Source of the DNA: Candidatus Binatus sp.
GTDB taxonomy: Bacteria > Desulfobacterota > Binatia > Binatales > Binataceae
Reading direction: 5' to 3'
Assembly: GCF_030646925.1 (NCBI RefSeq)
Contig: NZ_JAUSKL010000062.1
Location: forward strand, 1 to 64,000
Length of the DNA stretch: 64,000 nt
This document shows positions 57,227 through 64,000 of the stretch, piece after piece. The translations under genes and the position numbers were made by a program. The notes beneath the pieces were generated by a model, which ran no database searches, had not been told where the DNA came from, and saw nothing but the letters and a program-made list of their open reading frames with translations. Each line of letters starts with the position of its first letter. Position 1 is the first letter of the stretch.

Positions 57227-58329
57227 CCGAAAGCCTCCTGGCTCACCGGGACGCGCTGCCCGCCGTTGCTCAACGAAATATCCGCCGCCTCGAGCACGCT
57301 AACGACGCGCAGACCACTTACGCCGTCCGACTTAGGCACCTTGCCGGTATGGATGCAGTCGATGAAGTGCTCACATTCGACCTTGAGCGGTTCAGCTTCC
57401 TCGATTCTCGGAATCTGGATGTCGCCGTAGCGATAAGAAAGCTGAAATTCACCATAGGTGTCGTAGTGAGGCTGGAAGGTCACGCCTTTGTCGTAGATCC
57501 GGATCTTTTCCTGCAAGGCGGTATCGTCGTAAACGACCATCTTGTGCGAACCCACGATCGTCGCGCGCCGGATCTTGTTCGGATCGAGCCAGCTAACATG
57601 GATGAACGCGATCACGCCGTTGGGAAAATGGAGCGTCAGCAGCGCGACGTCTTCCACCTTGCTCCGGTAGTGGCTTTGTCCCTGGCATGCGACCGATTCC
57701 GGCATCTGCCCGAGCAGCATCAGAATGATCGAGATATCATGGGTCGCAAGGTCCCACGCCACGTTGATATCGCGTTGAAAGAGACCCAGGTTGGCGCGCA
57801 CCGAACTGATGTAAAGGATCTCGCCCAGCTCGCCGGATTCGATAAGCTCCCGCGCCTTCAGGACCGGCGCGCTGTACTCGAAGGTGTGGCCAACCATCAG
57901 CGTGCGCTGACGCCGGCGCGAGAGGCGCACCAGTTCGGCCGCCTGCTTCAAGGATATCGCGAGCGGCTTTTCGACCAGCACCGCCTTGCCTTCTTCAAGG
58001 AAGCGGCGCGCGATCTCGTAGTGGCTGTTGACCGGCGTCGCTACCACCACCGCTTCGACGTCCGGATCGTTCAGTACGTCGTCTACTGATTCGACCGCCT
58101 TCACCTCGGGGTAAAGCTTCGCGATTTGCTCCCGCCGCGCCGCGCTCAAGTCGCAGCACACGATTTGATCGGCTTGCTGTAGCTGGCTGATTACGCGAAC
58201 CCAGTTAGGCCCCCAATAGCCCAGACCTACAACTGCGATAGCTTTCAGGCGCGCAGGCTTCGCGCTCCTTTCAACGCTTTGCGCAAGGGGCGACCCATTA
58301 CCGTTGGAAACTTGTTCGATCAGGGACAC
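57217..58329 (-). CDS. Gfo/Idh/MocA oxidoreductase (WbpB/WlbA-like)
   Basis: 370 residues. N-terminal Rossmann site AVVGLGYWGPNWVRVISQL, VVVATPVNSHYEIARR and the signature VLVEKPLAISLKQA; a C-terminal sugar-binding domain follows (WDLATHDISIILMLLGQMP). In the WbpB/WlbA route it oxidises C3 of UDP-GlcNAcA so that the aminotransferase can act. Order in the operon: oxidoreductase, acetyltransferase, aminotransferase. Confidence 0.92.
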   Translation of the reverse strand: MSLIEQVSNGNGSPLAQSVERSAKPARLKAIAVVGLGYWGPNWVRVISQLQQADQIVCCDLSAARREQIAKLYPEVKAVESVDDVLNDPDVEAVVVATPVNSHYEIARRFLEEGKAVLVEKPLAISLKQAAELVRLSRRRQRTLMVGHTFEYSAPVLKARELIESGELGEILYISSVRANLGLFQRDINVAWDLATHDISIILMLLGQMPESVACQGQSHYRSKVEDVALLTLHFPNGVIAFIHVSWLDPNKIRRATIVGSHKMVVYDDTALQEKIRIYDKGVTFQPHYDTYGEFQLSYRYGDIQIPRIEEAEPLKVECEHFIDCIHTGKVPKSDGVSGLRVVSVLEAADISLSNGGQRVPVSQEAFGWE

Positions 58330-58330
58330 A

Positions 58331-59056
58331 TCAACCTCCGATTCCGATTATTCGCCGAAGCCATTCGGGGATAGGGTTTTGGACCGCGTTGAAGATCACG
58401 CCGATCGCCGGATGGTTTGCGGCGGTGAATGCCCGCACAGCGCCGAGCAAGTGGCGTCGTTCCGTATGCCCGTAGCGCGCCACCAGCATCACGATGTCCG
58501 CGGGCCTGATCAGCCGGAGCAAGGAGGGATCGAGCCTGGCGACGCCGAGATCGACTACTGCGGCGCGATAGCGCGGCAGCGTCGCGTTCACATCCTGGAT
58601 GAGCTGTTCGGTAGCTTGCCCGAGCGTGTTGAGCATCAGGTCAAGCCGCGGCAATCCGGTGTTCCTGATTAGCGAGCCGCTGCGCTCGCTGATGGCGGTA
58701 TCGTTGCGAGGGAAGACGTTCTGCAGGCCGGGATGCTGCAAGTGGGCATCGACCAGCGCGGTTGGCAATCCCAGCCGCTGACTTAAGTCGAGCGCGATTG
58801 CCGCCGCGACGCTCGAAGCGCCGTCGCCGGGATTGCAGCCGGCGACGAACAATCGAGAACCATCAGTCACGCTGGCGAGGGCGGAGAATTGCTCGGCCAG
58901 GTGATAGAGTCCTTCGTCCCGCGCCAGCTCGGCAGCCACGGCCTGGATGTTCGGCACCAACGACAGCCTCACCGTGCGCACTTGCCCGGAGAGACGCTCG
59001 GTGGACCCGGGCGGCGATGCCGCCCGCTGCTGCAATGCTCCAAAGAACTTGCTCAT
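58331..59056 (-). CDS. BY-kinase-like (CpsD/CapB) protein with degenerate P-loop
   Basis: 241 residues of the bacterial tyrosine kinase/ParA fold. The Walker A region reads CNPGDGASSVAAAIALDL: the invariant Lys of GKS/T is Ala. Walker A' survives as TALVDAHLQHP and Walker B as AAVVDLG. The usual C-terminal tyrosine cluster is absent (the tail is IPEWLRRIIGIGG). It is therefore probably not an active kinase but a regulator or scaffold for the copolymerase. It sits between the LysM-ATPase and sugar genes. Confidence 0.85.
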   Translation of the reverse strand: MSKFFGALQQRAASPPGSTERLSGQVRTVRLSLVPNIQAVAAELARDEGLYHLAEQFSALASVTDGSRLFVAGCNPGDGASSVAAAIALDLSQRLGLPTALVDAHLQHPGLQNVFPRNDTAISERSGSLIRNTGLPRLDLMLNTLGQATEQLIQDVNATLPRYRAAVVDLGVARLDPSLLRLIRPADIVMLVARYGHTERRHLLGAVRAFTAANHPAIGVIFNAVQNPIPEWLRRIIGIGG

Positions 59057-60468
59057 TGTGCACTCTCGCGCCTCCCTTCACTCGTAGTGAGCCGAATCCG
59101 TTCACCCGGATAGATAAGGTTTGCGTCTTTGATTTCTGGATTGGCCGCGACCAGTTGTGCGACGTCGAGTCCTTCCGCCGAATCGCCAAAGCGCTCAGCG
59201 ATTCCGGAAAGCGTGTCGCCCAACTGAACCACCACTTCCCGGGCTCCGCCGGCGTTCAGCGAATTCGGCAAGCTCGTGTCCCGGTGTTTCGCTGCAAGGT
59301 CTTCTTCCGCGTCCGCTCCGATCGGCCCAGGCACTTCGGGAGCCATCGCTTGCGCGCCGAACGGCGCAGGAGTTTTGACGGCTGGGCCAGGTGCGGAAGA
59401 GGTCGCGGCGATTTTAGTCAGCGTCGGCGCGGACAATCCGCTGGCGAAATCCTCTGCAACTGGCTTCGATGCCGCCGCCAGGACTGGCGGGTCGAACAAG
59501 CGATCCAATGGCATCGTTCGAGCCAATCGCTTGGAAGGCGCCCGATACCGCGCCGGTTCACTCGGCGACGCGCCGCGATACAGAACGCCGGATACAACTC
59601 CGGCCGCGAGCAGCATCGCGGGCAGCAGCGCGCGGCGCCAGATCTGGCCGACCGGTTGCGACGGCGGTGCCGCCAACGGCACGCTCGACTGATCGCATTC
59701 CAGCGCGGCCGCCACCGCGTGATTCGGCCGCACCCGCTTCGAGCCAGCGCTGTACGCAAACAGCATCGCGTTGTGCGACAGGATGTTGATCCGGCGCGGG
59801 ATGCCGTGACTGGTGCGAGCGATCGCGCGCAGCGCTCGCCTGGTGAAAATCCGCCGGGCATCGCCGCCCGCCGCCCGTATCCGATGTTGCAGGTAGTCGG
59901 CCGTCTCCGCCGATCCAAACGGAGCCAGCACCGCGCGCACTGCGATCCGCTGATTGAGTTGACGCAGTTCGGGAGAGCTCAGTCGCTCCAGCAACTCGGG
60001 CTGGCCGGCCAGCATCAACTGCAAGCGTTCGGGGTTCGAGTTCGACAGCAGCCGGAATTCCTCCAACCCTTCATCGCTCAACTGCTGAGCTTCATCGATC
60101 ACCACCACCACTCGCTGACGTTCGGCGGCGTGACCCAGCGCTTCCAGCATCCGCGCGCGACCTTCAGGAACAGCCAGCTTGAGCTGCTGCAGGATGCTTC
60201 GCAGCAGTTCGTCGAACGGCAGCCGCGGATGGTCGATCAGAGCGATACGGATGCCGCCGGTTTCGCGCGAGAAGAGTTCGCGAATCACGGTCGTCTTGCC
60301 GGTGCCGACGTCGCCGCTCAGCAGCACCAGCCCGGTCGGATCGGAAAGTCCCCACTGCAGCGCCGCGAGCGCTTCCCGGTGACTGCGGCTGGCGAAGAAG
60401 AACTCCGCGCCGGGCGCCTGCCGAAACGGATTGTCGTGCAGACCAAAGTAGTCGTGATACATGATCAA
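59053..60468 (-). CDS. ExeA-type AAA ATPase fused to a periplasmic LysM domain
   Basis: 471 residues. The N-terminal ATPase has LHDNPFRQAPGAEFFF, Walker A SGDVGTGKTT (about residues 51-60), Walker B VVVVIDEAQQLSDE and ARTSHGIPRRINILSHNAML. A membrane helix (ALLPAMLLAAGVVSGVLY, about 290-307) is followed by a Pro/Ala linker and a C-terminal LysM (VVQLGDTLSGIAERFGDS to NLIYPGERIRL). ExeA-like ATPases occur in exosortase-type polysaccharide loci; the LysM end could anchor the machine to peptidoglycan or glycan. Overlaps the kinase-like gene by 4 bases. Confidence 0.88.
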   Translation of the reverse strand: MIMYHDYFGLHDNPFRQAPGAEFFFASRSHREALAALQWGLSDPTGLVLLSGDVGTGKTTVIRELFSRETGGIRIALIDHPRLPFDELLRSILQQLKLAVPEGRARMLEALGHAAERQRVVVVIDEAQQLSDEGLEEFRLLSNSNPERLQLMLAGQPELLERLSSPELRQLNQRIAVRAVLAPFGSAETADYLQHRIRAAGGDARRIFTRRALRAIARTSHGIPRRINILSHNAMLFAYSAGSKRVRPNHAVAAALECDQSSVPLAAPPSQPVGQIWRRALLPAMLLAAGVVSGVLYRGASPSEPARYRAPSKRLARTMPLDRLFDPPVLAAASKPVAEDFASGLSAPTLTKIAATSSAPGPAVKTPAPFGAQAMAPEVPGPIGADAEEDLAAKHRDTSLPNSLNAGGAREVVVQLGDTLSGIAERFGDSAEGLDVAQLVAANPEIKDANLIYPGERIRLTTSEGRRESAQ

Positions 60469-61982
60469 AGCGCGTCCGAAAGTTGTGCCACCGCTGGCAG
60501 TCCGCTGACCTGTTTGATCGCCCGCGCCGAATACAACTTCGGATCGCGCTGTTCCTCCGCGTAGGCCGCGGCCAACCCAAAGGCCGCCGCGGCGATTAGA
60601 CCGACCAGCAGGTTCAGCATGACGTTGGGAAAATCCGGCCGCAGCGGCAGATTTGCCGGCTGTGCGATACTGACGTTCAGAATCTTGCTCTGGTTGAGCG
60701 CTTGCGCTGCGCGCGCTTCCTCGCCCTTGCGCAGGTAGGAGAGGTAGGCTTCCTTGTTGGAATCGACCTGGCGCTGCTGGCGCTCCACCGCAAGGCCGTC
60801 GCGGCTCATCGTGTTCAGCTCCTCGCGATACTTTTCCACCTGCTTGTTCAGTTCCGCTGCATTGGCGGCCAGCGACGCCGCTGTGGTCCGCGCCTCGACC
60901 AACTGCGAGTCAAGCGTGACCCATACCGGATTGATGTCGGTGGTGGTCTCCTGCACTTCCATCTTGTTTTCGCGATTCAGGATGCCGCGCGCCGAAGCGA
61001 GCTTCGCGTCGATCTCGCGAATCCGGCTGCTGCCCGGCTGGTAGCGGCTCAGCAGCTCGGCCCGCTCCGCCTCGAGCTGCAGCACCTGCGGCTTGATTTG
61101 CTGCAGCGCGAGATTCTGCACAATGCGCGATTCCTTGATGAGCCGCGGCGAAGTGGAATCGAGCTGCCGTTCGAGCGACGCGATCTGTTCGCGCGTCGCG
61201 GCGGCTTGCGCCGTGGTCTTGCGCCGTTCCGCCTCGAAGGTGGAAAGCTGGGTTACCAGCGCCGCCCTTTGCCCGCTCAGATCGCTGATCCCGGTCTGCA
61301 TCTGCATCGCTTGCAGTCCTTGCTCGGACTTGTGCAGGCGCGCTTCGAGGAGCTCGGCCTGGTTGCGAAAGAATTGCTCCGCGTTGGGATCGTGCGAGAC
61401 CAGCGCATGCAGTTCGAGGTAGCGCTCGATCAGATGGCTCAAGAACATCTGACTCCAACGCGCGTCGTTGAACTTGAACGACAGTTCGATGATGTTCGAG
61501 CGCTTGATCACCGAGGCGGACAGCTTGTCGGCGAGCTTGATCGCGAGTTGTTCGCGGGATGTGAGCGGGCGCACCTGGTGCAGCGCGTCATAACTGAAGG
61601 CCGGCAGCGAGATGAGCGATCTCGTCAGATCGACCGCCTTGTGCAGCGCGCCGTTATCCGGAGCGCCGGAAGGCAGGTCGCTCAGCGTTTGCTCGATCAG
61701 GAACTCGCTGGTTAGAAGCTCAACCTCGGAATTCAGGTCCTGCTCGCTCACAGGACTGCTAACGACCGTCGGCTGGTTCGATAGATTTTCCTGCAACCCC
61801 GGCGAGACCAATAGCTGGGCCCGGTTATCCTGCACCAGGATCTTGCTCGTCGAGCGATAGACCGGCGGCCAGATCAGCGTGCCCAGCAACACCAGGCCCA
61901 TCACGATTCCGATCACCTCGAGAAAGATCGTTCGGCGCCGGAAAGGCAGTTCTGTCCAGAATTGAAGTGACTCGTACTTCAT
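60465..61982 (-). CDS. Wzz/GumC-type polysaccharide copolymerase
   Basis: 505 residues. TM1 at FLEVIGIVMGLVLLGTLIW, a periplasmic Wzz domain, a long coiled coil (about residues 190-400) and TM2 at VMLNLLVGLIAAAAFGLAAA. A short cytosolic tail ends with VSGLPAVAQLSDAL and has no kinase domain, so the kinase-like partner is the separate gene at 58331. Sets chain length and couples to Wza. Confidence 0.93.
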   Translation of the reverse strand: MKYESLQFWTELPFRRRTIFLEVIGIVMGLVLLGTLIWPPVYRSTSKILVQDNRAQLLVSPGLQENLSNQPTVVSSPVSEQDLNSEVELLTSEFLIEQTLSDLPSGAPDNGALHKAVDLTRSLISLPAFSYDALHQVRPLTSREQLAIKLADKLSASVIKRSNIIELSFKFNDARWSQMFLSHLIERYLELHALVSHDPNAEQFFRNQAELLEARLHKSEQGLQAMQMQTGISDLSGQRAALVTQLSTFEAERRKTTAQAAATREQIASLERQLDSTSPRLIKESRIVQNLALQQIKPQVLQLEAERAELLSRYQPGSSRIREIDAKLASARGILNRENKMEVQETTTDINPVWVTLDSQLVEARTTAASLAANAAELNKQVEKYREELNTMSRDGLAVERQQRQVDSNKEAYLSYLRKGEEARAAQALNQSKILNVSIAQPANLPLRPDFPNVMLNLLVGLIAAAAFGLAAAYAEEQRDPKLYSARAIKQVSGLPAVAQLSDAL

Positions 61983-62017
61983 GATGCGCTCCCCCCCGAA
62001 AGGGTTAAGTGAAGCCC

Positions 62018-62770
62018 CTAGAGAATCGGCATGAACGGCTGCACCGGCAGCAGATCCTTCACGTATTGCTTCATGAACAAGTCGATGCTCGCGATTTTGC
62101 TGCGCGGAACCACCAGCAGATCGCCGGGCAACAACTGGGCGTCTTCCTCGTTGTCGTGGTCCTTCTTCTGGCTGAGTACCTTGCCGATCTGCAGCCGCAC
62201 GCCGTGCGGCTGGCCGCAGAAGTCGCGCCGGATCAGCACCACGTCGTTGGGATTGGCGCCATCCGAAAAACCACCCGCTTGCGCGATCGCGCCCAGCGCC
62301 GTCATATCCGGCTGCAGCGGGACGGCCGCGGGATGGTCCACCTGTCCTTGCACGAATACCACCCGGCTCGGGCTGTTCTTCACCACCACGCTTACGCCCG
62401 GCTCCAGCAGCTCGCTCGAATAGGCTTTGTTCAGCCGCGCGCTCAGCTCGGTCGGCGAGAGTCCGCGCGCTTCCGGGTCACCCACCACGCGCATGCTGAT
62501 TTTGCCGTCGGGCCGCACGATAACTTCGGTGTCGAACTCGGGATTACGGTAGAAAGTGATCGCCAGGTCGTCGCCGGCCTGGATTCGGTAGTTCTGCCGT
62601 TCATCCGACGGCGACTTATAGTTCGCGCTCATCACGCACCCGGTCTCCGCCGGCTCGCTGGCGGCGATCGAGACATCTCCCTTCATATCGGTGGCGGCGC
62701 ACCCGGCGGCCAGCAGCACGAATGTGGCTAGTAGCGCATTTCTGATCGCGGCCGAGGCTTTCTGCGACAT
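62018..62770 (-). CDS. Wza-like polysaccharide export lipoprotein
   Basis: 250 residues with a lipobox signal (LATFVLLAAGC, Cys about 24). The Poly_export domain has NYRIQAGDDLAITFYRNPEF and VIVRPDGKISMRVVGD, followed by an SLBB-like domain (RVVFVQGQVDHPAAVPLQPD). It is shorter than E. coli Wza (about 380), with fewer SLBB repeats and no long C-terminal helix. First gene of the minus-strand operon; CAGGAG precedes the ATG. Confidence 0.93.
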   Translation of the reverse strand: MSQKASAAIRNALLATFVLLAAGCAATDMKGDVSIAASEPAETGCVMSANYKSPSDERQNYRIQAGDDLAITFYRNPEFDTEVIVRPDGKISMRVVGDPEARGLSPTELSARLNKAYSSELLEPGVSVVVKNSPSRVVFVQGQVDHPAAVPLQPDMTALGAIAQAGGFSDGANPNDVVLIRRDFCGQPHGVRLQIGKVLSQKKDHDNEEDAQLLPGDLLVVPRSKIASIDLFMKQYVKDLLPVQPFMPIL

Positions 62771-62818
62771 GACGTTTCCGCTCCTGAACAGACGTGAAGA
62801 GAGACCGATGATGACTAG

Positions 62819-62847
62819 TTCTTAGTAGGTTATTAAATTAAAGTCAA
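62819..62847 (-). promoter_or_regulatory. Sigma-70-like promoter of the exopolysaccharide operon
   Basis: On the minus strand TTGACT (62847-62842), a 17-base spacer and TAAGAA (62824-62819) lie in an AT-rich stretch about 50 bases before wza. The AATCT/AGATT dyad just upstream could be a regulator site. Confidence 0.6.
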
Positions 62848-63061
62848 TCAAAATCTATTCAAACACAGATTAAGATAGTAGAGCAGTCTCGATTACGGCG
62901 CGCGAGCAGAGCATTCTGCCGCGGCAAAAACTGCTTCAAGGCCGTTGATTCCCGCAATTTCAGCCCGGAAACGAGGTTCGAGAATCGCGCTCGCGCGGTC
63001 GCCAAGTCGGGCGCCCCCGACCCGAGGGAGCCCATCACGCTTTTAATATGTATATTTATCT

Positions 63062-63090
63062 TTGACTTTCTTTTTCTATAATGCTTATAA
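63062..63090 (+). promoter_or_regulatory. Sigma-70-like promoter before HTH copy 3
   Basis: TTGACT (63062-63067), 17-base spacer, TTATAA (63085-63090). It starts with the same TTGACTTT as the promoters at 35297 and 62847. Confidence 0.65.
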
Positions 63091-63283
63091 CTTCAATATC
63101 GTTTGGTTAACCCCAAGGAAAGGGCTTTTTAGGTTCCAGCTAATCGCCACATGACGCGGAAATCGGTTTTGTCGAGCAGGATCTTCCGCGCCATCCAGGC
63201 TCGTAGTTGGTCACAGTCAAATGGGACGTCGTTTGCTCAAGTCCGGCAGCGACCTCAGCCGGAACTCTCGTAGGCACTGGCCG

Positions 63284-63478
63284 ATGGAAAGATACCCGGA
63301 GATCCTTACCGTTACTCAGTTGGCGGAGTATCTGCAGTGCGACAAATCGACGATCTATCGTCTGATCAAAAGCGGTGAGATACCGGCCTTCCGCGTGGGA
63401 TCCAACTGGCGATTCAGGCGCGAGGTAATCGCGCAATGGCTTGAGCAGCGCAGCCGGCCCAAGAAGAACGGCTCGTAG
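63284..63478 (+). CDS. Small excisionase/BldC-like HTH protein (copy 3)
   Basis: 64 residues from the ATG at 63284; an in-frame ATG at 63221 would add 21. HTH_17 domain: ILTVTQLAEYLQCDKSTIYR, LIKSGEIPAFRVGSNWRFRR and EVIAQWLEQRS. It differs from copies 1 and 2 in the wing (FRVGSNWRFR instead of YHQIGRMMRFR), so it may have another target. Divergent from the wza operon, from which it is separated by about 500 bases of partly AT-rich DNA. Confidence 0.85.
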   Translation: MERYPEILTVTQLAEYLQCDKSTIYRLIKSGEIPAFRVGSNWRFRREVIAQWLEQRSRPKKNGS

Positions 63479-63981
63479 ACCCCCCTCCTTCTTCCAGCAA
63501 CGACTCGACTATTCGATCTTTCTTTCTCTCGACGGTCGCGGAAATCCCTGGCTGAAAGCGGTCAAGCCAGGATAATCCGATGGGTTGCGAAAGCGCCCTT
63601 CCATCGATTCGTCCAAGCCGAGCCCCTAATCAATCGGTGAAGTTCGTGGAACCTCGAGTCGATCCGCGGTTGCGGCGTGCGCGAATCTGACAATTTATGC
63701 AGATTTAAAGTTACTTAAGATTAGTTCTAGTTAAAAGAGATAATAAGCATGATTCTTAAACACTCTAAGCTCGCTATAGCGACAAATCAGTTTGATATTA
63801 AAGAAACCATCTTGTATCAACTCCCTCGTCGTCGCGGGTAGATCGAAAATCGTCAAGGCTTCGAAGGTCCTCGACACCATAGCCGTCATTCGACTATGGC
63901 TGAGGCCGGTCGATTTTTCTGCTCGCGAAAAACTGCCGGTCACCGACGATTGCGTCGGCCCGGCCAACGCGAGGAGATTCG
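63479..63981. other. 503-base regulatory-looking gap with dyad
   Basis: No gene seen. An AT-rich stretch at about 63685-63800 may hold a promoter. A dyad CCATAGCCG / CGACTATGG (63877-63899, 8 of 9 pairs) lies about 80 bases before the gene that starts at 63982 and could be an operator or hairpin. Confidence 0.5.
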
Positions 63982-64000
63982 ATGCGAACACAAACATTTT
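63982..64000 (+). CDS. Start of a gene running off the window
   Basis: GAGGAG at 63971-63976 is followed 5 bases later by ATG at 63982, and the frame is open to the edge (MRTQTF). Too short to identify. Confidence 0.45.

Noticed and set aside
58762-60564. 600-residue plus-strand frame opposite the kinase-like and LysM-ATPase genes
   Set aside because: Arg-rich shadow without motifs; both minus-strand genes are well supported.
63731-63997. 88-residue minus-strand frame at the right edge
   Set aside because: AT-rich, no motif, and it conflicts with the well-supported plus-strand start at 63982.

Overview
The window comes from a GC-rich, diderm (LPS-making) bacterium. The order kdsB-pyrG-kdsA-lptC-lptA-rpoN-hpf-ptsN-rapZ is typical of Proteobacteria and deltaproteobacteria-like phyla. 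Together with the RND pump, MaoC and DUF1302 genes it suggests an uncultured lineage near the old Deltaproteobacteria, for example a Binatota-type genome. That placement is inference: there is no rRNA or tRNA in the window to test it.

Layout. (1) 0-11 kb: a membrane-protein fragment, an SDR oxidoreductase, then a long minus-strand operon for Kdo synthesis, LPS transport, sigma-54 and the nitrogen-PTS/RapZ branch. lptB, kdsC and kdsD are missing from their usual slots. (2) 11.4-14.5 kb: a Fur/PerR-type regulator with a palindromic operator, followed by rubrerythrin, a CCG-domain Fe-S protein and DUF3501, a peroxide/oxygen-stress module. (3) 14.6-23 kb: a secreted beta-propeller, a DUF1302 outer-membrane protein with a clear terminator, a NusG/RfaH-like paralogue next to GDP-mannose dehydratase, a secreted amidohydrolase, a CDP-alcohol phosphatidyltransferase and a DHH phosphoesterase. 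(4) 23-28 kb: a TetR-regulated RND efflux operon whose adaptor gene carries an in-frame amber codon. (5) 28-35 kb: TauE/SafE half-protein, DUF6306 ferritin-like protein, a membrane protein, and a nagA / MaoC / signal-less periplasmic-binding-protein-like / anmK operon for amino-sugar and peptidoglycan recycling.

(6) 35.2-64 kb: a large exopolysaccharide region. On the right, a minus-strand operon (62.8 down to 44.5 kb) carries Wza, a GumC/Wzz copolymerase, an ExeA-type ATPase fused to LysM, a BY-kinase-like protein with a broken P-loop, UDP-2,3-diacetamido-sugar genes (dehydrogenase, acetyltransferase, aminotransferase), the priming glycosyltransferase, Wzx, FemAB, GT2, two NodB-like deacetylases, GT4, a short nucleotide-sugar dehydrogenase and a Wzy-like polymerase. 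The gene set resembles exosortase (XrtA/PEP-CTERM)-linked polysaccharide loci, but no exosortase is visible. On the left lies a less familiar block: a small Cys-motif protein, an N-hydroxylase-like flavoprotein, an ATP-grasp ligase, a GT2 and a metallo-beta-lactamase-fold protein. Three small excisionase/BldC-like HTH proteins are scattered through the region.

Between the two blocks, the two ends of a broken secreted beta-helix protein flank an intact gene for an Ig-like plus lysozyme-like secreted protein. The most unusual items are this split gene, the degenerate P-loops in RapZ and the BY-kinase-like protein, the ExeA-LysM fusion, the flavoprotein/ATP-grasp block and the cytosolic binding-protein homologue.
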